Assembly: GCA_905479945.1 (NCBI GenBank) | Contig: CAJQOP010000121.1 | Span: forward strand, 1 to 42,418 | DNA from: an uncultured Glaciecola sp. | Lineage (GTDB): Bacteria; Pseudomonadota; Gammaproteobacteria; Enterobacterales; Alteromonadaceae | Direction: 5' to 3' | Length of the DNA: 42,418 nt | Part shown: positions 34,524 through 42,418 of the stretch, piece after piece | Numbering within the stretch: position 1 is the first letter of the stretch | Layout of the letters: the number at the start of each line of letters is the position of its first letter | The notes under the pieces: model-generated | The model's database searches: none | What the model was told of the DNA's origin: nothing | The model's input: the letters and a program-made list of their open reading frames with translations, nothing else | Translations under genes and position numbers: made by a program

Positions 34524-37331
34524 ATGAAAAGGAGCTATTTAGGAACTGCGATTAGAGCAGCTTTGTTAATTCCAGGAGCCGTTACATTGGCTGCGTTGCC
34601 AGTTATGGCACAAGAGTCAACTGCCAACGAAGATACTGTTGAAGTCATTGAAGTACGTGGCTTAATCAGCAGCCTTAAAAGGTCATTTTCTGATAAAAAA
34701 GAAGCGCTAATTGTTTCAGACGGAATTTCTGCTGAAGATTTAGGTAAATTTCCTGATCAAAACGTTGCGGAATCATTGCAGCGTATTACAGGTGTTTCAA
34801 TCGATCGTAACGGTGGTGAAGGGCAATTAATTTCCGTAAGGGGTTTTGGTCCTCAATTTAACCTGGTAACGGTAAACGGTCGTCAAATGGCTTCCGAACG
34901 TTCAGGACGTGAGTTTAGTTTTGATACTTTGGCCGCAGAATTAATTTCTGGCGCTGATATCTATAAAACGTCTTTAGCCGAGAATCAAACCGGTGGTATT
35001 GGTTCCGTTATTAATCTGAAGACAGCAAAGCCGTTCGACTTAGATGGTTTTAAAGCTGTTGGCAGTATTAAAGCAACGAATGACAGCTTGTCAGAAAATA
35101 CAACGCCTTCATTTTCAGGCTTAGTTAGTAATACCTTCATGGATAACCGTTTAGGCATATTGCTTTCACTTTCATCACAACAACGTGATGCACAAATTAA
35201 CCAAGCCGATACTCGCGGTTATTATCGCGTAGACCGCATAGCAACAAACGATTTCGATGCTGCGACCAATACGGGTAAAGAAGCGTTTAACGTATACGTG
35301 CCTCGTAACCTTGATTTGGTATCGAATGTAGAAGAACGCACTCGTACAAGCGGAACATTAGTTGCTCAGTTTGCTGCAACTGATTCTCTTGAATTAACCT
35401 TTGACGGCTTATATTCGAAGTTTGAAGTAGATTCTCAGGTTAGCAACTATGCAAACTGGTTTACGCCAGGCAACTTCCGTGACTTTGAAGTAGACGAAGC
35501 AACCGAAACTGTTGTTTATTGGTCGCATAACTCAGCTACTGATCCAAATGGTGGCGGTGCTGGTGCAACTGATTTTGTTCAACAAGGCTTGGACAGAAAC
35601 GTAGAAATTAAAGGCTTCGGTTTTAATGCTGATTGGGATATTACAGATGCCTTCAAAGCTAACTTTGATATTTCAACATCTGAAGCAGAAGACTTAAGCG
35701 GCGACCAGAGCCGTGTGTTTACCGTTATGGGCTATCCAAATGGCTATACATATGACTTCACTCAAGGTGGCGACCTACCTAGCTTAATGAGTGACGGTAT
35801 CTCAGGCCCATTTACAGATGCTGACGCTGACAAATTACGCGCTCACTATGTAGAACGTGGTGGTTCGGAGAGTACTGATGAAATTACAGAAATGCGTGCC
35901 GACTTTACCTACATGCCGGATAGCGAAAATTTCACTCGATTAAAGTTTGGTCTCTATACTCAAGACAGAACCAAGTCTAGTAAAATATTCCAGTCACCTA
36001 GTTTACCTAACTGTTTCTATTGTGGTTACGGTATTCCAGTGCCTGCTGGTTTAGCGACATTGGTATCTCCAAATGATTGGTTCCAAGGTATTCCTAGTGC
36101 ATTTTTCGGCTATAACGTAGATGCTTATTTGGATTACTTAAGTTCTGACGCGGCAATAACAGCTCAAACGGACTTAAGAAATACATTCGGTTTGGGTGAA
36201 GACCCTGCTGATAACATAGCCGCATTCGCTGCTTTGGATTACTACACGCCAGTTGAGCTTGGTACTAGCTTCGAAATTGATGAAGAAATTATGGCACTTT
36301 ATGCCGACTTTGTGTTTCAAGGTGATTTAGGTGACGTGCCTTGGACAGTTAACTTAGGTTTCAGATACAGTGAGACTGATTCTTCTGCTTCTGGTTTACA
36401 AGCAACCTTGCTTGATATTCAAGACAACCCTACTGACGGCACTATTTTAGACCAAGTCTATGCTGTAGATACTAATGGTCAGCGAATTTCTAGCCCGATT
36501 TCAATTAAAAATAGCTATACGAACTTGCTACCAAGCTTGAACGTTAAGTTTGAAGTTGAAGACGATATGTTATTGCGCTTCGCATACTCTGAAACATTAA
36601 CTAGACCGACTATGTCATCTATGCGTCCTGTAACTAACATAGGTACTACGCGCCCAGGTATTTTACTAGCAGCTGGTGGTAACCCTAACTTACAACCATT
36701 CTTGTCAACCAACTGGGATGTGTCTTACGAGTGGTATTATGCTGATGCTAGTGCAGTATCTATTGGTATCTTCAGTAAAGAAGTAGAAGGGTTTATTACT
36801 AACATTACTGCTGACGAAGAGTTTTCATTGCAAAGCGGCTCTTATACTTTTGCAGTTAACCGTCCTAGAAATGGTGAAACAGCTAAAGTAGATGGCTTAG
36901 AATTAGCGTGGACACACACTCATGAAAGTGGATTTGGTTTCCAAATAAATGCAACTATCGTTAACAGTGATGCTGAAATTGATGTTGCTAACACTTCACA
37001 AACCTTTGCTCTTGAAGGCTTGGGTGATTCTCAGAATGCTATATTGTTCTATCAAAATGATGGTTTCCAAGCACGTGTTGCGTTTAACAATCGTAATAGT
37101 TTCTTACAAACCTTAAGCAATGGCGATACTGGCGAACCAGAGTTCGTAGATGATTATGGTCAATGGGATATTAGTGCTAGTTACGATATCAATGAAAATT
37201 TCACTGTATTATTTGAAGGCGTAAACATTACCGACGAATATACAGAGAAGTTTGGTCGTATATCGTCGCACTTCACTGAACAAGTTAGAACAGGTACACG
37301 TTACTCAATTGGTGTTAGAGGTTCTTTTTAA
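34524..37331 (+). CDS. TonB-dependent outer-membrane receptor
   Basis: This 935-residue receptor imports a large substrate with energy from TonB. It has a signal peptide (AALLIPGAVTLAALPVMA) and a TonB-box-like VEVIEVRG. The plug domain contains SAEDLGKFPDQNVAESLQRI and ISVRGFGPQFNLVTVNGRQM. A long beta-barrel follows, ending in GVRGSF with the terminal Phe needed for assembly. The plug motifs match the Xanthomonas/Caulobacter class of TonB receptors (TIGR01782), which mostly take up plant- or algae-derived glycans. AAGGGG lies 8 bases before the ATG at 34524. It is followed by the halogenase-like and SapC-family genes. Confidence 0.95.
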   Translation: MKRSYLGTAIRAALLIPGAVTLAALPVMAQESTANEDTVEVIEVRGLISSLKRSFSDKKEALIVSDGISAEDLGKFPDQNVAESLQRITGVSIDRNGGEGQLISVRGFGPQFNLVTVNGRQMASERSGREFSFDTLAAELISGADIYKTSLAENQTGGIGSVINLKTAKPFDLDGFKAVGSIKATNDSLSENTTPSFSGLVSNTFMDNRLGILLSLSSQQRDAQINQADTRGYYRVDRIATNDFDAATNTGKEAFNVYVPRNLDLVSNVEERTRTSGTLVAQFAATDSLELTFDGLYSKFEVDSQVSNYANWFTPGNFRDFEVDEATETVVYWSHNSATDPNGGGAGATDFVQQGLDRNVEIKGFGFNADWDITDAFKANFDISTSEAEDLSGDQSRVFTVMGYPNGYTYDFTQGGDLPSLMSDGISGPFTDADADKLRAHYVERGGSESTDEITEMRADFTYMPDSENFTRLKFGLYTQDRTKSSKIFQSPSLPNCFYCGYGIPVPAGLATLVSPNDWFQGIPSAFFGYNVDAYLDYLSSDAAITAQTDLRNTFGLGEDPADNIAAFAALDYYTPVELGTSFEIDEEIMALYADFVFQGDLGDVPWTVNLGFRYSETDSSASGLQATLLDIQDNPTDGTILDQVYAVDTNGQRISSPISIKNSYTNLLPSLNVKFEVEDDMLLRFAYSETLTRPTMSSMRPVTNIGTTRPGILLAAGGNPNLQPFLSTNWDVSYEWYYADASAVSIGIFSKEVEGFITNITADEEFSLQSGSYTFAVNRPRNGETAKVDGLELAWTHTHESGFGFQINATIVNSDAEIDVANTSQTFALEGLGDSQNAILFYQNDGFQARVAFNNRNSFLQTLSNGDTGEPEFVDDYGQWDISASYDINENFTVLFEGVNITDEYTEKFGRISSHFTEQVRTGTRYSIGVRGSF

Positions 37332-37354
37332 GACTCTTTCTACAACTCTATCTA

Positions 37355-37420
37355 AAGTTCTCTCTTAGAGAGAACTGAGTAAAGAACGTTTTAAATAAGG
37401 GGGCTTGTCCCCCTTTTTTT
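37355..37420 (+). terminator. Double hairpin terminator of the TonB receptor gene
   Basis: AGTTCTCTC-TTA-GAGAGAACT (37355-37375) is a perfect 9-base-pair stem without a T run. GGGGG-CTTGT-CCCCC followed by seven T (37399-37420) is a classic terminator. The downstream halogenase-like gene may then need its own promoter or read-through. Confidence 0.88.
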
Positions 37421-37537
37421 ATAGCAGTATATTTTGTGTAATTAACCAAGCTTTTGAGATAATCTATACCAAGTTGCAGTTAAAGCCGCTTAGCAAAAAT
37501 GGACTATTTCAAATAGTATTGGTGAATGGAGTTTTAC

Positions 37538-39076
37538 ATGAATACGATAACTAAACGTATCTTGGTTGTTGGCGGAGGCACTGCAGGTTGGCTCACCGCA
37601 GCACTGCTGGCTAAAAAGCATGGTCAGTCGATAGAAATTTGTTTGGTTGAATCATCAGACATTCCAACGGTTGGTGTGGGTGAAGGTACTTGGCCATCAA
37701 TGCGCACCACCTTGCAAAAAATTGGTATTTCAGAATCTGAATTTATTACTCAATGTTCAGCTACTTTTAAACAAGCTAGTAAATTTGTTGATTGGATTTC
37801 TTCATCATCTGAGGAGTATTTTCATCCATTTACTCAACCTGCCGGTTATGGCAAATTCGATATTGCCCCTTACTGGGAATCGCTTTTATCAGGATCATCA
37901 TCGGCACCTACTTTTTGTGACTCAGTCACCTTTCAATCGCATATGTGTAAAATGGGCTTAGCCCCGAAAAATATTACGCATAAAGAATATGAGACGGTAG
38001 CCAACTACGGCTATCATTTAGACGCAGGAAAGTTCGCGCAATTATTAAAAAGTCATAGCATTAGTAAGCTTAATGTTAAGCATGTTGTGGCAAATATCAC
38101 ACAAGTTAATCAGCACCCGGATGGCAGTATTTCCAACCTTGAAACAGATTCTTCAGGCATACTTAGTGCTGAGTTTTTCATTGATTGCACTGGCTTTTCA
38201 TCACTGCTGCTAGGGCAAACCTTAGGTGTCCCGTTTATCGACAAAAGCGATATTCTTTTCAACGACACTGCATTAGCTATGCAGGTACCCTATCTCGATG
38301 AAAACGATCCTATTGCATGCCATACGATATCTACTGCGCAATCTGCCGGCTGGATCTGGGATATTGGTTTGCAGCATAGAAGAGGTGTTGGCTATGTATT
38401 TTCAAGTAAACATCAATCCTTAGAAGATGCGCAACAAATACTAAAAAACTATGTTGGCGCTCAAGCCGAAGACTTACCTATTCGAAAAATTGAGTTCAAA
38501 ACCGGCCATCGGGAATGTTTCTGGCGTCACAACTGTGTTGCAGTTGGTTTGTCTTCAGGCTTCTTAGAACCACTTGAAGCCTCAGCTCTTATGTTGGTCG
38601 AAACATCAGCGAACTTCATTGCAGACCAACTGCCTCTGACTAAAGCTGAAATGAAGCCTATGGAGAAACGTTTCAATCAAGTATTTACCGCAAAATGGCG
38701 TGGCGTAATCGACTTTTTAAAATTACACTATGTGCTTAGCGAGCGCCAAGAACCTTATTGGCAAGACAACAAAGACACAACAAGTATTCCTGACAGCTTG
38801 CAAGAAATGCTGATGCTTTGGCAACACAGAGCGCCCAGTGAATACGACTTCTTGCAAAGTTACGAGGCTTTTAACGCAGCTAGCTATCAATACGTTTTAT
38901 ATGGCGCCGGATTTAAACCCGATTTCAGTTTGCTGGCTCACACCTTAACTCACGGTGACAGGGCAAAGAAGCAATTTGATGTAACGGCTAAAGCAGCGCA
39001 ACAAATGGCGCTAAGATTGCCTAAGCACCGAGAGCTTATTAACCAAATTAAACAGCAAGGCTTTGCAAAGCTTTAG
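37538..39076 (+). CDS. Tryptophan-halogenase-like flavoprotein
   Basis: This 512-residue protein is of the flavin-dependent tryptophan halogenase family. The FAD site VGGGTAGWLTAALLA lies at residues 10-24 and the second flavin motif VGVGEGTWPSMR at about 45-56. Lys78 (SATFKQASKF) lies where PrnA has its catalytic Lys79. The usual WxWxIP motif is GWIWDIGLQ, with Pro changed to Gly. SSGFLEPLEAS is present. ATG 37538 is preferred over 37526 because GGAG lies just before it. Homologues beside TonB receptors and SapC-family proteins are common in Alteromonas-like bacteria and are not linked to known halogenated products. True halogenation is therefore unproven. Confidence 0.88.
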   Translation: MNTITKRILVVGGGTAGWLTAALLAKKHGQSIEICLVESSDIPTVGVGEGTWPSMRTTLQKIGISESEFITQCSATFKQASKFVDWISSSSEEYFHPFTQPAGYGKFDIAPYWESLLSGSSSAPTFCDSVTFQSHMCKMGLAPKNITHKEYETVANYGYHLDAGKFAQLLKSHSISKLNVKHVVANITQVNQHPDGSISNLETDSSGILSAEFFIDCTGFSSLLLGQTLGVPFIDKSDILFNDTALAMQVPYLDENDPIACHTISTAQSAGWIWDIGLQHRRGVGYVFSSKHQSLEDAQQILKNYVGAQAEDLPIRKIEFKTGHRECFWRHNCVAVGLSSGFLEPLEASALMLVETSANFIADQLPLTKAEMKPMEKRFNQVFTAKWRGVIDFLKLHYVLSERQEPYWQDNKDTTSIPDSLQEMLMLWQHRAPSEYDFLQSYEAFNAASYQYVLYGAGFKPDFSLLAHTLTHGDRAKKQFDVTAKAAQQMALRLPKHRELINQIKQQGFAKL

Positions 39077-39104
39077 CTTATTACACTATTAAATAGAGGG
39101 CTGC

Positions 39105-39863
39105 ATGTCTAAAACAACACCTGTTCATCCAGATCAGCACGGTAAACTTAAAATAAAAGATCAAATCGACTTTGAAACACTTGGCAAACGTCAGTTTGCG
39201 GCTTTAACGGCAGTGGAATTTGCCCAAGCGGCTAGCAGCTACCCTATAGTGATGCTAAAGGATGGAAACTCAGGAACCTTTGTAAGTGTCGCTCTATGGG
39301 GCTTTGAGAATGGTCAAAACTTACTCCTTAATAGCGACAATAATAATTGGGATGCAGTTCATTTGCCGAATGAAGTTCAGTGCGAACCTTTTCTGCTTGG
39401 TGCTAGCGCGGAAGAAGCAAACACATTAACTTTGCATATTAAAGAGCAAAGCCCACTGGTGCAGGAAAGTGAAGGGCGCGCATTGTTTGATAGTGAAGGC
39501 GAAACTGCATATTTGAAATCAATGCAGACAAAGCTAGCTGAACATTATCAAAACCAAGTGTTTACTCGGGATTTCATCAACCTGATGTTGGAAAAGAAAT
39601 TACTCAAAGAAATTGAAATGATAGTTGGCTTTCAAGATGACCAGGTAAAACGTGTTAAGGGCCTTTATACCATTGATGAAGAAGCGCTTGCTAAATTAGA
39701 CCAAGACACTATTTTGACCTTCTTCAAGCGTAATTTGCTTGTGCCAATTTACGCCATGTTGGGCTCTTTGACTCAATTTAATCGCTTGATGAAACTAAAT
39801 AACCAAAATGAAGCTCTACAAAAAATCGTTCGCTTGCAGATGCGCACGCCTGAAATTGATTAG
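39105..39863 (+). CDS. SapC-family protein
   Basis: This 252-residue protein resembles the SapC family (PF07277). The core sequence FAALTAVEFAQAASSYPIVMLKDG ... FVSVALWGFENGQNLLL is typical, as is the late SPLVQESEGRALFDSEGE. No signal peptide or membrane helix is seen. The family function is unknown, but SapC-type genes often sit beside TonB receptors and tryptophan-halogenase-like genes, as here. It starts 28 bases after the previous stop behind GAGGG, so the two are very likely one operon. Confidence 0.85.
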   Translation: MSKTTPVHPDQHGKLKIKDQIDFETLGKRQFAALTAVEFAQAASSYPIVMLKDGNSGTFVSVALWGFENGQNLLLNSDNNNWDAVHLPNEVQCEPFLLGASAEEANTLTLHIKEQSPLVQESEGRALFDSEGETAYLKSMQTKLAEHYQNQVFTRDFINLMLEKKLLKEIEMIVGFQDDQVKRVKGLYTIDEEALAKLDQDTILTFFKRNLLVPIYAMLGSLTQFNRLMKLNNQNEALQKIVRLQMRTPEID

Positions 39864-39967
39864 CATTTTAATTCTGCATTATCTTTGCAAAAATTTTTTA
39901 ATTAGGTAACCTTCTTAAATGAAAGGCTCATTACTTATGAAAAGTTTGATAATAGGATGCGTTGCTC

Positions 39968-41401
39968 ATGGGTCATAAAGCCCAAAGTTCGCTCTTTAAA
40001 GGCATTGCTTTTGCAGTGCTGTGTGTGGTCGTTGTTTCTGGATACTTCGCCATAAAAGACTTGGCTGGCGAGCAAAGCCAACAGCAACAGCAGTCTATCT
40101 CTCCGGTTTTTGCACTTATCGAGAAGGAGTTATTGCAGCCTTTACATACCGCTAAGGTCATCGCCGATATTGGCTTGTATGAGCCGTTTTTTGCTAGCAA
40201 TGAGCCAAACGCAGATGAAGTAGTAAGCTTACTCGCTTCATTGGAGGATAAATTCGGACATGCATTTTATTTAGCACATGAAGCATCTCGCAAGCAATAC
40301 AATTCAGACGGCCGGGTATTTGACCTAGTTGAAGGCGAGGTTATTTGGTACTTTATCTTGAGAGATGAGTTTGATTCACAAGTGCAAGCAGTGCTAGGTA
40401 AGCGTGAAGATGTGCATCTTTTTATCGATGTTAGACAATATGATGAACAAGGTAATTTTAGAGGATTTGCCGGTTTAGGAAAATCGCTTCCACCCTTTTT
40501 AAAATCGTTTAATGCATTTCGTGAAGAGTATGGTCACGAATTCATATTTGTTAATAACCGTGATGATATTGTACTTTCATCCATACCTGATTTATCTCCT
40601 ACACAAGCCCTAGATAACAAGTCAAGAATTGGCATTAAGACATTCTCAGAAATATACTGGCATGCAGAGTTTGAAGAAAAAGCTGCAGATAGTGCAGAGC
40701 CTAGTGTGATAGTTGAAGGCAAACTTGGTGACTTATTGATATCTCGTTTACAGTTGGAAAGTCTGAGTTGGAATTTGTATGTTGTTACGCCTCTGAGCTT
40801 CCGACAGCAAGAGGTTAATCGCTCATACGGTCTGTATATAGCTATTGGCATTCTCATTTCATTTATTGTTTATAAACTACTCTACTACGTCATTGGAAAA
40901 TATATTTATCAAGTGAGTAGCCTTATAAATAAAGACGACTTGACGAACCTAGCTAATCGTAAATATGGCCGTTCTTTTTTCAACCGTATGAGAAAAGAGT
41001 ATCGTCAGATGTCAGTTATATTGTGTGATTTGGACGATTTTAAGAAAATTAATGATGTGCACGGTCATGCCGCTGGCGATAAGGTATTGCGTTTAGTAGC
41101 AGATACGTTTACTGCATTGGCAGGCAGTCGTGATCTGGTTGTTCGTTGGGGTGGTGAAGAATTTGTGCTTATTTTGACTGACTCAACCGCAGAACAAACA
41201 GAACAATTGGCGCAAAGCGCGAGAAAGACGCTGGAGACTTTGTTCATTGAACACAATGACTATCGAATAACTCTGACGGGCAGCTTCGGCTTGTATATAT
41301 CTCGGGACTTAAAGGAGTCGTTAGATGACATGATCGAATACGCTGATAAGGCCATGTATGAAGCCAAATCTGCTGGTAAAAACAGAATTAAAAGTGCATA
41401 G
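39968..41401 (+). CDS. Membrane diguanylate cyclase (GGDEF)
   Basis: This roughly 477-residue protein has an N-terminal membrane helix (about 11-28), a periplasmic sensor domain (about 35-280, Cache-like by order of strands) and a second helix (about 285-306). A GGDEF domain ends it. The active site is WGGEEF with metal residues in ILCDLDDFKKIND, so cyclase activity is expected. The inhibitory I-site RxxD before GGEEF is replaced by GSRD, so product feedback may be lost. The frame can also start at TTG 39962, but ATG 39968 is favoured by the AGGA at 39954. The signal it senses is unknown. Confidence 0.9.
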   Translation: MGHKAQSSLFKGIAFAVLCVVVVSGYFAIKDLAGEQSQQQQQSISPVFALIEKELLQPLHTAKVIADIGLYEPFFASNEPNADEVVSLLASLEDKFGHAFYLAHEASRKQYNSDGRVFDLVEGEVIWYFILRDEFDSQVQAVLGKREDVHLFIDVRQYDEQGNFRGFAGLGKSLPPFLKSFNAFREEYGHEFIFVNNRDDIVLSSIPDLSPTQALDNKSRIGIKTFSEIYWHAEFEEKAADSAEPSVIVEGKLGDLLISRLQLESLSWNLYVVTPLSFRQQEVNRSYGLYIAIGILISFIVYKLLYYVIGKYIYQVSSLINKDDLTNLANRKYGRSFFNRMRKEYRQMSVILCDLDDFKKINDVHGHAAGDKVLRLVADTFTALAGSRDLVVRWGGEEFVLILTDSTAEQTEQLAQSARKTLETLFIEHNDYRITLTGSFGLYISRDLKESLDDMIEYADKAMYEAKSAGKNRIKSA

Positions 41402-41447
41402 CGTTATATTCTAAGCAAATAAAAAGCCTGCTGATAAAAGGTAATAC

Positions 41448-41473
41448 CGCCCATTTAATATGAGCGTTTTTTT
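41448..41473 (+). terminator. Terminator of the GGDEF gene
   Basis: CGCCCAT-TTAAT-ATGAGCG forms a 7-pair hairpin with one C-A mismatch, followed by seven T, about 47 bases past the stop. Confidence 0.75.
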
Positions 41474-41493
41474 GCTTCAAATTTGGCCTACGT

Positions 41494-42255
41494 TTAAAAC
41501 CTAAGAGATAAACAACTCAAGCCACCATCTAGTTTTTGAAATTCAGACATGTCGACCTCTCGAGTTTTATAGCCAAGGTTTTTAATGGCCTTCAATATTT
41601 TAGGAAATCCTTTAGGAACTAGCACGGTGCCATTAATCCAAACACTGTTAGCAGCATAAGCTTCTTCATTTTCTACTTTAATACGATTAAATTGACGAAA
41701 ATCAGGGTGTAAATGCATGTCACCAAAAGTAAGAAGATTATTGTTTTCCAAATAGGAAAGGCCTGTTTTCAAATGCAGAAGCCCTGACATTTCGACGATA
41801 GAACCAGATAAGCCGTAGCGCTCGAGAATATTAATCAATTGCTTAGCGCCTTGAGCATTAGTGCGCTTCGATAAGCCGATATAGTAATGATTACCAACCA
41901 TCATGATATCACCCGCTTCTAGCGTTCCTGGTGCCTCAATCTTTTCTGCATTTGAGAAAAAATCACGCACTGCTTGCTCTATATAAATAACTTCACCCTT
42001 ACGAGTAGACGCACCTGGGTGAGTTAGTATTGCGCATTTAGGTGTGAGCAAGGCAACATCTTCTACAAAGCAAGCGTCAGGGTATTGCTCTAAAGTTTCT
42101 AGCTCCGTTACCTTAATACCGCACTCATGGAGCGCGGCTATATAATCTTGATGCTGTTTACAGGCAAGTTTGTAGTTTGGCTTGCCTAAATTAGCCTCTG
42201 TTAAGCCACTGAGCATCGATTCACTGGGTTTTCGTACTATTGCATGAGTAAACAC
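41494..42255 (-). CDS. Dimethylarginine dimethylaminohydrolase-like protein (DDAH)
   Basis: This 253-residue hydrolase is of the amidinotransferase superfamily. DDAH splits methylated arginines into citrulline and methylamines. The catalytic residues are visible: Cys248 in DGGLSCLSLRF, His161 in LLHLKTG, and Glu65-Asp66 in CFVEDVALL. EAGDIMMVG and GLSKRTNAQG are also typical. The length fits bacterial DDAH. It is a single gene convergent to the GGDEF gene. Arginine deiminase-like use on free arginine is a less likely alternative. Confidence 0.9.
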   Translation of the reverse strand: MFTHAIVRKPSESMLSGLTEANLGKPNYKLACKQHQDYIAALHECGIKVTELETLEQYPDACFVEDVALLTPKCAILTHPGASTRKGEVIYIEQAVRDFFSNAEKIEAPGTLEAGDIMMVGNHYYIGLSKRTNAQGAKQLINILERYGLSGSIVEMSGLLHLKTGLSYLENNNLLTFGDMHLHPDFRQFNRIKVENEEAYAANSVWINGTVLVPKGFPKILKAIKNLGYKTREVDMSEFQKLDGGLSCLSLRF

Positions 42256-42324
42256 ACATTCTCCTTCAAGTTTTAGGCTGCTTTATGGCTCTTTGTTTGA
42301 TAATACACTCTTTATTACTAAGTA

Positions 42325-42418
42325 TGACGTGGTCAACATTATTCGGACACCTCAGTTAAGCAGCTTTTTGTAATATTGCCATATTTTGCTCATATTGATT
42401 TGGGCTTTGATACCCAAG
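42325..42418 (-). mobile_element. Second copy of the IS3-family element, cut by the window end
   Basis: These 94 bases are an exact reverse complement of 1170-1263, the right end of the IS at the window start. The element runs out of the window. The sequence outside its right end is AGTA. It lies in the opposite orientation to the first copy, so the 41-kilobase segment between has IS right ends facing inward. Confidence 0.95.
42356..42418 (-). CDS. 3' end of OrfB of the second IS3-family copy (partial)
   Basis: This is the last 20 codons and stop of the transposase, identical to the end of the gene at 408-1232 (GYQSPNQYEQNMAILQKAA). The rest lies outside the window. Confidence 0.9.
   Translation of the reverse strand, partial: LGYQSPNQYEQNMAILQKAA

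Noticed and set aside
37538..39076. Part of a halogenated natural-product cluster
   Set aside because: No polyketide, peptide or indole biosynthesis genes lie near; the neighbours are uptake genes.
39919..39981. A 20-codon open frame just before and overlapping the GGDEF start (MKGSLLMKSLIIGCVAHGS)
   Set aside because: It could be a leader peptide but has no clear ribosome site and no attenuator hairpin.
1..42418. A 41-kb composite transposon with two IS ends
   Set aside because: The segment carries many core genes (mutY, trmB, rsmC, arcA, tRNA-Phe), so it is chromosome bounded by IS copies rather than a mobile unit. No target duplication can be seen.
1..42418. CRISPR array, prophage or toxin-antitoxin pair
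   Set aside because: No regular spaced repeats, no phage structural genes and no typical small gene pairs were seen.

Overview
The window looks like the chromosome of a marine gammaproteobacterium, probably of the Alteromonadales. The evidence is an ArcA almost identical in its motifs to the enterobacterial protein, the mutY-yggX pair, trmB and rsmC back to back, the divergent pmbA/yjgA pair, and a TonB-dependent receptor / tryptophan-halogenase-like / SapC-family set typical of Alteromonas-like and Caulobacter-like bacteria. Base composition is moderately AT-rich. The genus is inference.

Layout. 1-1263 is a complete IS3-family insertion sequence. 42325-42418 is the first 94 bases of a second copy in the opposite orientation, identical over the visible part. 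The window is therefore bounded by an inverted IS pair, and may be an assembly unit broken at these repeats. 1297-3485 is a low-density edge: a membrane protein with a YciB/IspZ-like C-terminal half, a dead and truncated IS110-family transposase remnant, and a PEP-CTERM-anchored exported protein with a good sigma-54 promoter match. 3912-15360 is an all-minus-strand block for neutral lipid metabolism: two WS/DGAT acyltransferases, two alpha/beta hydrolases (one frameshifted), a long-chain acyl-CoA ligase, a phasin, a lipase, a metallo-beta-lactamase-like protein and a DUF3336-patatin lipase. It continues through a DUF445 membrane protein and an orphan ParA ATPase to a third WS/DGAT ending at 19292. 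Together these could activate fatty acids, esterify them, coat the inclusion and mobilise it again.

19344-28334 is housekeeping: tRNA-Phe, yggX, mutY, trmB, rsmC, a lone glycogen synthase, arcA, cdd, pmbA and yjgA (darP). 28340-30769 is a large Ig-like lipoprotein, followed by a hotdog thioesterase and a membrane-anchored alpha/beta hydrolase. 32468-41401 is a nutrient-uptake module: a sodium:solute symporter diverging from a TonB-dependent receptor, which is followed by a tryptophan-halogenase-like flavoprotein, a SapC-family protein and a membrane diguanylate cyclase. A DDAH-type hydrolase follows before the second IS copy.

The most interesting ideas are the compact storage-lipid locus with a phasin and an orphan ParA (possible inclusion positioning), the sigma-54/PEP-CTERM promoter with clustered upstream half-sites, and the halogenase-like/SapC/TonB-receptor module. 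I did not find a clear-cut, wholly new system. The functional links are inference from gene neighbourhood.
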